From an uncultured Ignavibacteria bacterium (GTDB lineage Bacteria; Bacteroidota; Ignavibacteria; Kapaibacteriales; UBA2268), in contig CAIOZA010000142.1 of assembly GCA_903862655.1 (NCBI GenBank), positions 62,001-126,000 on the forward strand: a DNA stretch of 64,000 bases. Direction: 5' to 3'. Below, in pieces: positions 54,543-63,500 of this stretch (position 1 is the first letter of the stretch; the number at the start of each line of letters is the position of its first letter). Position numbers and translations under genes: made by a program. The notes under the pieces are model-generated. The model was not told the DNA's origin. It did not search any database and worked only from the letters and a program-made list of their open reading frames with translations.

Positions 54543-56264
54543 GTGTTTAATATAGAAGTTAATAGTAATTTAATTGAAGCAAAACCAGGAGAGTATATAC
54601 TATCAACTCTGAAAAGGGCTGGGATTAAAGTTCCAACTTTGTGCCATCTGGAAGGATTAATTCCGTCAGGTGCATGCAGAATGTGTGTTGTTGAAGTAGA
54701 GGGGATGCATGATTTGATACCCAGTTGTGCTTTCCCGGTTTCTGATGGAATGAAAATCAAAACACACTCAGCCAGAGTGGTTAAAGCTAGAAAAACCATT
54801 GTAGAATTATTACTTTCAAATCATCCTGATGACTGTCTTTATTGTGTTAGAAATGAGGACTGCGAACTGCAGAAACTTGCAAAACAACATGGAGTAATTG
54901 AACGTACTTTTGCCGGAGAAAAAAATAAGTATTTTCTGGATATGTCAAGTCCTTCGATTGTTCGTGATCCTTCAAAGTGTATTTTATGTGGTAGATGCGT
55001 CAGGGTTTGTGAGGAAACACAGGGAGTATCGGCAATTGATTTTATTGGCAGAGGCTCTAAGACAAGAATAGGAACAGCTTTTGATGAAGGACTGAATATT
55101 TCGAGCTGTATCAACTGTGGTCAATGCATTATGGTATGTCCAACTGCTGCCTTACGGGGGCAGAGATACATAGAAGAAGTCCAGGAAGCCCTAAGAGATC
55201 CTAAAAAACATGTTGTAATTCAGCATGCTCCGGCTGTGTCAGTCACACTAGGTGAGACTTTAAACTGTAAAAATGGTGCTGATGTTAGTGGTATAATGAC
55301 TTCAGCTCTCAGGACACTAGGATTTGACAGAGTTTTCGAAACATCCTTTTCAGCAGATCTAACAATAATGGAAGAAGCATCAGAGCTGGTTCAAAGAATA
55401 AAAACTGGTGGAACATTGCCTATGTTCACCAGCTGTTCCCCAGGATGGGTGAAATTCCTGGAACAATTCTATCCTGAATTTATACCAAATCTATCTACCT
55501 GCAAGAGTCCACAAATGATGCTGGGAGCTGTAATCAAGAGTTATTATGCAGAAATTGAAGGGATTGACCCTGATGATATTTATAATGTATCTGTAATGCC
55601 TTGTGTTGCCAAAAAGTTTGAAGCAGGACGACAAGAGCTCTCAAATAATGGGAAGCCGGACATAGATGCAGTTTTAACAACTCGCGAACTTGCAATGATG
55701 ATCGAAACAAGTGGAATTGAAGCCAATTCTTTATCTCCAAGCATAGCCGATAACCCATTCGGCGAAAGAAGTACAGCCGGTAAATTATTCGGTGTAAGTG
55801 GTGGTGTCATGGAAGCAGCTATTAGAACTGCAAATTTCCTCCTCACAGGTTATGAACTTGAGCAATCACAGATTCTGGAAATACGTGGACTTGATGGAAT
55901 AAAAGAAACTATAGTTCAGTTAGGGGATCTTACCTTAGGTGTAGCAGTTGTCAGTGGATTAAATAATGCCAGAAAAATACTGGAGCAAATTAAAAAAGGT
56001 AGAAATGATCTGCATTTCATTGAAGTAATGTCTTGCCCCGGTGGATGTATAGCAGGTGGTGGACAACCAATAAAAACTGATATTGAGCTAATCAAATCGA
56101 GAATGAAATCCCTGTATTATATTGATAAAAGTGAGCCTGTTCGAGCATCACATGATAATCCTTATATTAAAAAATTATATGATGAATATCTTGAACATCC
56201 TTTGAGCCATAAAAGTCACAAATTATTGCATACTAGTTATTCTGAACGTGAAGTGCTGATTTAA
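54543..56264 (+). CDS. hydA: [FeFe]-hydrogenase catalytic subunit
   Basis: 573 residues, GTG start with GGAG upstream. The order is N-terminal [2Fe-2S] (CHLEGLIPSGACRMCVVEVEG), a His-ligated [4Fe-4S] (HPDDCLYCVRNEDC), two ferredoxin clusters (CILCGRCVRVCEE, CINCGQCIMVCPT) and the H-cluster domain. H-cluster motifs are L1 FTSCSPGW (298-299 = C-S), L2 MPCVAKKFEA (Cys near 354) and L3 EVMSCPGGCIAGGGQP (Cys 498 and 502). It catalyses reversible H2 formation with HydB and HydC. The residue before the L1 proline is Ser (TCC codon), where the enzymes I remember have Cys. Maturation genes hydEFG are not in the window. Confidence 0.93.
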   Translation: MFNIEVNSNLIEAKPGEYILSTLKRAGIKVPTLCHLEGLIPSGACRMCVVEVEGMHDLIPSCAFPVSDGMKIKTHSARVVKARKTIVELLLSNHPDDCLYCVRNEDCELQKLAKQHGVIERTFAGEKNKYFLDMSSPSIVRDPSKCILCGRCVRVCEETQGVSAIDFIGRGSKTRIGTAFDEGLNISSCINCGQCIMVCPTAALRGQRYIEEVQEALRDPKKHVVIQHAPAVSVTLGETLNCKNGADVSGIMTSALRTLGFDRVFETSFSADLTIMEEASELVQRIKTGGTLPMFTSCSPGWVKFLEQFYPEFIPNLSTCKSPQMMLGAVIKSYYAEIEGIDPDDIYNVSVMPCVAKKFEAGRQELSNNGKPDIDAVLTTRELAMMIETSGIEANSLSPSIADNPFGERSTAGKLFGVSGGVMEAAIRTANFLLTGYELEQSQILEIRGLDGIKETIVQLGDLTLGVAVVSGLNNARKILEQIKKGRNDLHFIEVMSCPGGCIAGGGQPIKTDIELIKSRMKSLYYIDKSEPVRASHDNPYIKKLYDEYLEHPLSHKSHKLLHTSYSEREVLI

Positions 56265-56275
56265 CAATAATTGAA

Positions 56276-58291
56276 ATGAGTAAAATGTATAATAAATCAA
56301 CAAATCTGTTAATTACCACAATCAAAGAAAGATGCAGGGTGTGTTATACCTGTGTCAGGGAATGTCCGGCTAAGGCTATAAGAATTTCTGGAGGTCAGGC
56401 TGAAGTTGTACCCGGCAGATGTATTGGATGTGGAAATTGTGTGAGAGTATGCAGTCAGGATGCTAAACAATACCTTAATTCAAGGAATGAAGTATTAGAA
56501 TTGCTGAAAACTGAATCCATGGTAGTAGCCTGCATCGCACCAAGTTTCCCAGCTGATTTTTATGATATTACACCGGAAAAAATGGTGGGAATGTTGAAAG
56601 TAATAGGTTTCGATCATGTTTATGAAGTTGCTTTTGGAGCTGATTTAGTTGCCAGAGAGATGAACAACTTTCTAGATTCTTCTAATGGGAAAAGACTCAT
56701 TTCCACTACTTGTCCAGCAGTTTTTGAGTATGTGAAGTGCTATCATCCAAATTTAACAGAGAATCTGGCTACGGTAGTTTCTCCAATGATAGCAATGTCA
56801 CGTGTAATTAAAGAAATAAATGGTAGGGATGTTAAGATTGTCTTTATCGGACCTTGCATTGCAAAGAAAGCAGAAGCATCTGATTTGGAAGTTTTCGGCG
56901 AGATCGATGAAGTTCTTACCTTTAAAGAATTGAAGCAGATATTTGAAGAATTACAGATTGTTTCCAAAGATGTTCCATCCTTTCCATTTGATGGACCAAT
57001 TGGAGGCAAGGGTGCTCTATTTCCTTTGAGTAGAGGAATGATGCAATCTGTTGAAGTATTTGAAGATCTTATGAAAGGTGATATTGTTTCTGCAGACGGT
57101 AGGTACGAATTTATTGATGCAATCAAGGAATTTGAAAGTGGTGATTTAAATACAAAATTACTTGAACTTCTTTGTTGTAATGGTTGCATAATGGGTCCAG
57201 GAATGGTTACTGATGAACCTGTCTTCAGAAGACGCTCAAGGATAAGCAAATATGTAAGAAATAGAATGAATGAGATTGATCGGAGTGAATTTAATGGCAA
57301 TATCGAAAAGTTTTCTAAACTGAATTTATCGAGAACATTTATTCCAAATGATCAAAGAACTTCATTACCAGATCCAGAGGAAATAAAAAGCGTTCTCATC
57401 AGAATGGGCAAAGTTACATTAATGGATGAGCTAAATTGCGGTGCCTGCGGATACGAATCCTGCAGAGAGCACGCAATTGCAATTATCGAAGGTTTGGCAG
57501 AAGATGAAATGTGTCTCCCATTTAGCATTGAAAGACTACATAAAAGTGTTAAACAGTTGGAAGTTTCTAACGAACAGCTTGCAAAAACAAGAGAGGCATT
57601 GAATCAATCAGAGAAACTCGCATCAATGGGCCAACTTGCTGCAGGTATTGCTCATGAGCTTAACAATCCTTTGGGTGTTGTTCTAATGTATGCAAATCTG
57701 GTTCTTGAAGATATTGACAGGCAATCAACAGCATTTGACGATCTGAATATCATTGCACAAGAAGCCGAGAGATGTAAAAAAATAGTATCAGATTTACTAA
57801 ATTTCGCAAGAAAAAACAAAGTAGTATTTCAACCTGTTAATATTTGTGACATGGTTGATCAGTGTCTAAAGGTTACTCAAGTTCCTACAAATATTTCAGT
57901 AGAAATAGTACATGAATATAAAAATCTAACGGCAGACATTGACAGGGATCAGATATTACAAATAATGAATAATCTTATTACTAATGCAATTAATTCTATG
58001 GCAAAGGGTGGCAAACTTATTGTGGTTACAAGGAAGAACAATATGAACATCGAAATAATTATTAAGGATTCAGGGGTTGGAATTCCTGATCAAATTATTG
58101 ATAAAATATTTCAACCATTTTTCACCACTAAGCAGATTGGAAAAGGTACAGGATTAGGACTAGCTGTTACTTATGGGATTATCAAGATGCATAAGGGTAC
58201 GATAAAAGTTAAATCAAATGCTGATCCGGGGAAAGGACAAACCGGTACGACTTTTACAGTTATTCTTCCTGTAGAAAACTCTACAAATTAG
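56276..58291 (+). CDS. Sensory [FeFe]-hydrogenase-like protein fused to histidine kinase
   Basis: The protein has 671 residues. Two ferredoxin clusters open it (CRVCYTCVRECPAKAI, CIGCGNCVRVCSQDAK). An H-cluster-type domain (about 75-310) follows, with TTCPAVFEY (Cys 146), GPCIAKKAEA (Cys 194) and LLCCNGCIMGPGM (Cys 300, 304). A single [4Fe-4S] FeS domain comes next (CGACGYESCREHA, about 385-400), then a coiled coil and a kinase: HisKA AAGIAHELNNPLGV, N-box NNLITNAINSMA, G-box GTGLGLAVTYGIIK. All four presumed H-cluster cysteines are kept. Neighbouring catalytic residues are changed: Thr instead of the proton-relay Cys, GPC for MPC, GPGM for GGGQP. It resembles HsfB/HydS-like putative sensors. 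I infer H2 or redox sensing coupled to phosphorylation. Confidence 0.88.
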   Translation: MSKMYNKSTNLLITTIKERCRVCYTCVRECPAKAIRISGGQAEVVPGRCIGCGNCVRVCSQDAKQYLNSRNEVLELLKTESMVVACIAPSFPADFYDITPEKMVGMLKVIGFDHVYEVAFGADLVAREMNNFLDSSNGKRLISTTCPAVFEYVKCYHPNLTENLATVVSPMIAMSRVIKEINGRDVKIVFIGPCIAKKAEASDLEVFGEIDEVLTFKELKQIFEELQIVSKDVPSFPFDGPIGGKGALFPLSRGMMQSVEVFEDLMKGDIVSADGRYEFIDAIKEFESGDLNTKLLELLCCNGCIMGPGMVTDEPVFRRRSRISKYVRNRMNEIDRSEFNGNIEKFSKLNLSRTFIPNDQRTSLPDPEEIKSVLIRMGKVTLMDELNCGACGYESCREHAIAIIEGLAEDEMCLPFSIERLHKSVKQLEVSNEQLAKTREALNQSEKLASMGQLAAGIAHELNNPLGVVLMYANLVLEDIDRQSTAFDDLNIIAQEAERCKKIVSDLLNFARKNKVVFQPVNICDMVDQCLKVTQVPTNISVEIVHEYKNLTADIDRDQILQIMNNLITNAINSMAKGGKLIVVTRKNNMNIEIIIKDSGVGIPDQIIDKIFQPFFTTKQIGKGTGLGLAVTYGIIKMHKGTIKVKSNADPGKGQTGTTFTVILPVENSTN

Positions 58292-58346
58292 TATTAGTTT
58301 GAATATAGATTCTTAATATGTAAACATTAAAAGAGAGAGTATTGAA

Positions 58347-58736
58347 GTGAATAAAAAAATATTATTAGTAGATGATGATATTGATTTCCTAAATCAAATT
58401 GAAATTCATCTTAAGAATTCAGGTTTTGATGTTGCTGTTTCGGAAAGCGAGAAAGATGCAGAAAAACTACTGCCTATTTTCAATCCCGATCTGGTGATAA
58501 CAGATCTTATGATTGATAATTTCGACGCTGGATTTTTGCTGGCATACAAAGTAAAGAAATTCAATCCTCAGATTCCTGTTATTATTGTTACCGGAGTCAC
58601 GCATGAGCTTGGTTTTAAGTTCTATGCCGGTACACAAGAAGAGCGTCAATGGATCAAAGCAGATGCAATTTTAAATAAACCAATTAGATATGAACAGTTA
58701 TTAAAAGAAATTTATACACATTTACATTTAGATTAG
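58347..58736 (+). CDS. Stand-alone response-regulator receiver
   Basis: This 129-residue REC domain has no output region and a GTG start. Acidic pocket LLVDDDIDF, phosphoacceptor Asp in DLVITDLMID, Thr in IIVTGV and Lys in ILNKPIRYEQLL are all present. An insert GTQEERQWIKAD between the Thr and Lys strands is longer than usual. It lies between the hydrogenase-kinase and the hybrid kinase, so it could pass phosphate between them, as CheY- or Spo0F-type proteins do. Confidence 0.9.
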   Translation: MNKKILLVDDDIDFLNQIEIHLKNSGFDVAVSESEKDAEKLLPIFNPDLVITDLMIDNFDAGFLLAYKVKKFNPQIPVIIVTGVTHELGFKFYAGTQEERQWIKADAILNKPIRYEQLLKEIYTHLHLD

Positions 58737-58739
58737 AAT

Positions 58740-59858
58740 ATGTTGACTTTAAAAGTATTAATTGTTGATGATGAACCTGGAATGAGGCAAAGCATTCAGC
58801 GTGCATTAGTAAATTATAAAATGAAGTTGCAGGACATCGAGGAAGAAATTAGATTTGAAATGTCTGTTGCTGAAAATGGTGAACAGGCACTAACTCAAAT
58901 TGCTGAATTCAAACCTGACATTCTGCTTTTAGATTATAAACTTCCGGATATGACCGGGCTTGATGTGCTGGAACAATTTGACAATAAAGATGAGCAGATT
59001 CTCACCATTATGGTTACGGCTTATGCATCTCTTGATACGGCTGTCAGTGCTATAAAATCAGGTGCTTTTGATTTTCTAGCTAAACCATTCACACCAAACG
59101 AATTAAGATCAACAATAAGTAAGGCAGCACGTAATCTGATACATTCAAGAGAAATAAAAAAGCTTCAAGCTGAAAAACGTCAGGTACGTTTTCAATTTAT
59201 TTCTGTGCTTGGTCATGAATTGAAGTCTCCATTGGGTGCAGTTGAAGGTTATCTAAACATGATAAAGGAAAGAACCATTGGAATTGAGCTTGAAAAATAT
59301 GATAATATGGTTGATAGATGTCTAATCAGGACAGATCAAATGCGAAAATTAATCGGAGATCTGCTTGAGATGACAAAAATTGAGTCAGGTCAACGTCAAC
59401 GTGACCTTCAAGAAATCAATTTATCTGAACTCGTAAAAACGTCAATCGAGTCTATACAACCTGATGCTGATCGAAGGAATATAACAATTAGCTTAGTTAT
59501 GGACTCACATCTGAACATCATTGCTGACAAATCTGAAATTGAGATTATTTTAAACAACCTATTCTCCAACGCAGTCAAGTATAATAGGGATAACGGAAAT
59601 GTAGATATTTCAATTAAGAGCTTTGATCATGAATTACAAATTATTGTCAGTGATACAGGGATAGGTTTATCTGAAGATGATATTCATGCCTTATTCAGGG
59701 ACTTTGTCAGGATAAAAAATCAAAAGACTAAAGATATTCTAGGAAGTGGATTGGGGCTTTCTACAGTGAAGAAAATTGCTAATCTTTATAATGGAGATAT
59801 TATTGTGAAAAGTACACCTGATATAGGAAGTATATTTACTGTAAAATTAATTAAATAA
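58740..59858 (+). CDS. Receiver-histidine kinase hybrid (REC-HisKA-HATPase)
   Basis: This 372-residue cytosolic protein has a receiver (about 5-135) with VDDEPGMRQS, Asp in ILLLDYKLPDMTG and Lys in DFLAKPFTPNEL. The HisKA box is ISVLGHELKSPLGAVEGY (His near 161). The ATPase has NNLFSNAVKYNRDNG and GSGLGLSTVKKIA. It has no DNA-binding or other output domain. It starts three bases after the stand-alone receiver and is the last gene of the operon. Its size and order match the protein at 12795. It probably receives the signal of the hydrogenase-kinase and feeds a remote target. Confidence 0.92.
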   Translation: MLTLKVLIVDDEPGMRQSIQRALVNYKMKLQDIEEEIRFEMSVAENGEQALTQIAEFKPDILLLDYKLPDMTGLDVLEQFDNKDEQILTIMVTAYASLDTAVSAIKSGAFDFLAKPFTPNELRSTISKAARNLIHSREIKKLQAEKRQVRFQFISVLGHELKSPLGAVEGYLNMIKERTIGIELEKYDNMVDRCLIRTDQMRKLIGDLLEMTKIESGQRQRDLQEINLSELVKTSIESIQPDADRRNITISLVMDSHLNIIADKSEIEIILNNLFSNAVKYNRDNGNVDISIKSFDHELQIIVSDTGIGLSEDDIHALFRDFVRIKNQKTKDILGSGLGLSTVKKIANLYNGDIIVKSTPDIGSIFTVKLIK

Positions 59859-60059
59859 ATTTATTTAATTAATTTAAAGTGACATTTCTTCTCATGAAAT
59901 CATTGAAAATATCAAGCATTATGAAAAATATTTTCTAATAGGTTATAAGCTTATAAATATACAATAGCTATATGATAATCTATCGCATAAAGATATAAGA
60001 ATAGAGAATCGTCTTTTGTGAATCTACTGCGTAATTCAGGTTTATAGGCCATTTCCATT

Positions 60060-60083
60060 GTTCCCAAGCTCCAGCTAGGGAAC
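60060..60083. repeat. Imperfect hairpin beside IS200-like remnant
   Basis: GTTCCC/GGGAAC, one A-A mismatch, then AGCT/AGCT around CC. The build is like that of the hairpin at 43736. Confidence 0.5.
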
Positions 60084-60146
60084 CTATTATATTTGAGGTA
60101 CTTTACAAACTTTATACTTTTAACATCATGCCAACCACTTGTTTCT

Positions 60147-60371
60147 GCCGTTCTCGAACAAATCGGCATCTCCACCAATCACGTCCATCTCCTTTTGCAG
60201 ATCGACACAAAACGTCCAATCTGCAAAACCGTCGAGATCATCAAATCCCTCTCATCAAAGAAATTCAAAAAGCTCTCCGGCTCCGACTGGCACGGCTGGC
60301 AGAACGGCTGCTTCATTTCATCTGTAGGCAGATCCACAAAAACAAAGATCAAGAAGTGTTTGGAGGAGTAG
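60147..60371 (+). pseudogene. IS200-like (Y1/HUH) transposase remnant
   Basis: The ORF at 60093 contains ISTNHVHLLLQIDTKRPIC (HVH = HUH site), then VEIIKSLSSKKFKKL and DWHGWQNGCFISSVG, and ends KIKKCLEE. The expected nucleophile Tyr is Cys here, while the other two copies keep Tyr. The N-terminal third of the transposase is missing, so it is inactive. The tracks at 60128 and 60139 are other frames of the same fragment. Confidence 0.8.
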
Positions 60372-60526
60372 TAAAATATCTTTTACATACTTGTCTTGGT
60401 TTACAATAACATTCCTTCAATATTATATATAATTATTCTTTAAGTTTATTCAATATTTGACGATAAGCATAATTCCCTTTAGCTCAGATTTTTATTTAGA
60501 TATCCATTCTTTTTGAGGTTCGTTTT

Positions 60527-63500
60527 ATGAATAGTGACAATATTACAAAAGAAGAGCTTCTGCAGGAATTGCAGGAGCTTAAAGTAGAGAATGAATCCCT
60601 GAAAATTAAATCTCAAAATTTTATCATAGAACCCAATCAAATTGAAGAATCTTTAAATATTAGTGATGAAAGATACAGAACTATCCTTCAAACTGCAATG
60701 GATGGCTTTTGGCTTACAGATTCTCAATTAAATTTCCTTGACGTTAATGAAACGTATTGCCGGATGAGTGGCTATAGCAGAGAAGAATTATTAAAAATGA
60801 AAGTCTCTGATGTAGAGGCTATTGAAACTCCGGAAGTTACAGCCGTTCGGGCAAAAAGAATATTTGAACTTGGAGAAGACCGCTTTAAATCCCAGCATTA
60901 TCGAAAAGATGGGACTAAATTTGATGTTGAAGTCAGCATTCAATTCAGAAATATTGATAAAGGATGCTTCATAGCATTTATTCAGGATATCACAGAGCAC
61001 AAAAAAGCAGAAATCAGTTTAAGAGAAAATCATCGCTTTCTTGGAAATCTTATTTCCAACCTACCTGGTATGGTATACCGATGTAAAAATAATATTGATT
61101 GGTCGATGCAATTTGTTGGCGAAGGATGTTTAGCGCTTCTCGGATATAAACCAGAACAATTGATTCAATCGGGAGAAATTGAATTTGGAGACTTGATACA
61201 TCAAAACGACAGGAAAATGGTTTGGGATACTGTTCAGTCAGGAATTCAGGCAAAGCAGCCGTTCCAAATGGAATATCGCATTATCGATTCAAGTGGAGCA
61301 GAAAAGTGGGTTTGGGAACAAGGCTATGGGGTTTACAGCAATGCTGGTGATTTAGAATTTTTAGAGGGTTTCATTTCTGATATTAGTGAACGTAAAAAAG
61401 CAGAGAATGAACTCATAGAATCCGAAATAATGATTTCTTCGATAATAAACAGCACACCGGATTATATTTGGTCGGTAAATATTCAGGATTTTAGATTATT
61501 GACGTTCAATACAGGAATGCAGAATTATTTCACTACCAATTTGGGGGTTGTTTTAAAACCCGGGATGACTCCTGGCGATGTTTTTGCAAATCGAAAATTA
61601 GGCGATATGTGGAATGATATATACAGAATTGTAATTAGCAAAGGTTACCATTCTTTTGAATATACTACTTCAACAGGCAAGAGCATCATTCATTATTCTT
61701 TGAATCTTTTAAAGCATGGTGATACCGTTTTTGGAATTTCAGCATTTGGTAGAGATATTACAGAGCAAAAAGTTGCTGAAAAAGCAATACAGGAATCACA
61801 TCGATTGCTGAAAAGCACTTTCGACAGCCTGCGCGATGCTGTTTTCATCATTGATTTTAAAACAACAGCAATTATAGACTTTAACATTGCTGCAACCGAA
61901 ATATTTGGCTACAGCCAAGAAGAAATGATAGGCAACTCAACGGAGTTTCTTCATATCAATAAGGACGCACTTGCTGAATTTCGCAAACATCTGTCTGCCG
62001 GAATTGCAGAAAAAGGATATTTATTTCTCCCAGAGTTCAACATGAAGCGTAAAGATGGCACAGTCTTTCCGACCGAACATGCCGTAACACCAAACATAGA
62101 CGAAAATGGCGTGCACATCGGCTGGGTGAGTGTAGTGCGCGACATCACTGTCCGCAAGGAGGCTGATGACAAACTGCGGGAGAGCTTGCTTACTCTGGAT
62201 CATGTTGAACAGTTAACTCATATTGGTCATTGGACTGTTAATATCATTGATGGCTCCTTTTATCATTCTGATGAAACCAAGAGGATATTTGGTTATGAAC
62301 CGTCGGAATATACATTATCTGTTGAAGAAGCTATCATCGCCTATCATCCTGATGATCGCGGTGATGTAATCAGATATTTCAATAGAGCTATCGAAACAGG
62401 TGAAGGGTATGAATTTGATTTGCGGGTTATTCAGCCGGGTGGAAATATAAGATATGTGCATTCCAAGGGATATGCTGAGAAGAATGAAGTTGGAAAAGTC
62501 ATTAGGGTTTACGGAGTGTTTCAGGATATCACTGAGCGTAAAATTGCAGAACAAGCTATTATAGAAAGCAATGATTACAATCGTCAGTTATTTAGTTCAT
62601 CGCAAATTGGGTTAGCGCTGGCAAAAATGACGGGTGAATTAGTTGATATCAATCAGGCTTATGCAGATATAATTGGATATTCCATTGAAGAATCTTTACA
62701 ATTAAGCTATTGGGATATCACCCCTGAAAAATATGCAGTAAAAGAGCAAGAACAATTAAAAAGCTTGTATGAGAACGGTTTTTACGGACCTTATGAAAAA
62801 GAATACATCCATAAAAACGGAACGCTCGTTCCTGTGGTTTTATCAGGGAATATTATTGAACGCAACGGCGAAAAATTCATTTGGTCGAGTGTTGAAAATA
62901 TTACCGAACGCAAGAACGCAGAACAAGCACTTAAAGAAAATGAAGAAAAATACAGAACTCTTTTTGAAACATCAAATGATGCCATTATGCTGTATGATAA
63001 CATTGGTTGGGTTGAATGCAACACTAGGGCGTTGACAATGTTTGGTTGCTCCCGTGAGCAGTTCATTGGTTCAAATCCAATCAACTTCTCACCCCCCAAA
63101 CAAGCCGATGGCCAGTCTTCGGCAGAATTAGCTATCGTAAGGATAAATATTGCTTTCGAAGGAAAACCTCAATTCTTTGAATGGGAGCATTGCAAGGCTG
63201 ATGGAACGCTTTTTACTACAGAGGTCAGTCTAAATCGGTTAGAATTGGAAGGCAAACCTTATATGCAGGCAATTGTGCGAGATATTACCAAACGTAAGGA
63301 AATGGAAAATGCCCTGCAGACAAGTGAATTAGAATTCAGAACTCTTTTTGAAAAAGCTAGCGAAGGTATTATTTATCTGAAACCCGATATTGAAATTGTT
63401 GAAATAAATGAAGCGTTTGCAAAATTGCACGGCTACACAGTCGAAGAAATGCGAAACATTAAATTGCAGGAACTTGATGTGGAAGATTTATCAAATGTTA

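Larger units (their letters stand above)
59859..60526. other. Intergenic region with hairpin and transposase remnant
   Basis: This is 668 bases between the hydrogen operon and the PAS kinase. It contains an imperfect hairpin (60060-60083) and an IS200-like fragment (60147-60371). No clear terminator for the operon is seen; the sequence just after the stop is AT-only (AATTTATTTAATTAATTT). Confidence 0.6.

Noticed and set aside
60128-60409. Two further ORFs (60128 and 60139) over the transposase remnant
   Set aside because: The frame starting at 60093 carries the recognisable NHVHLLL motif; these are other frames of the same DNA.
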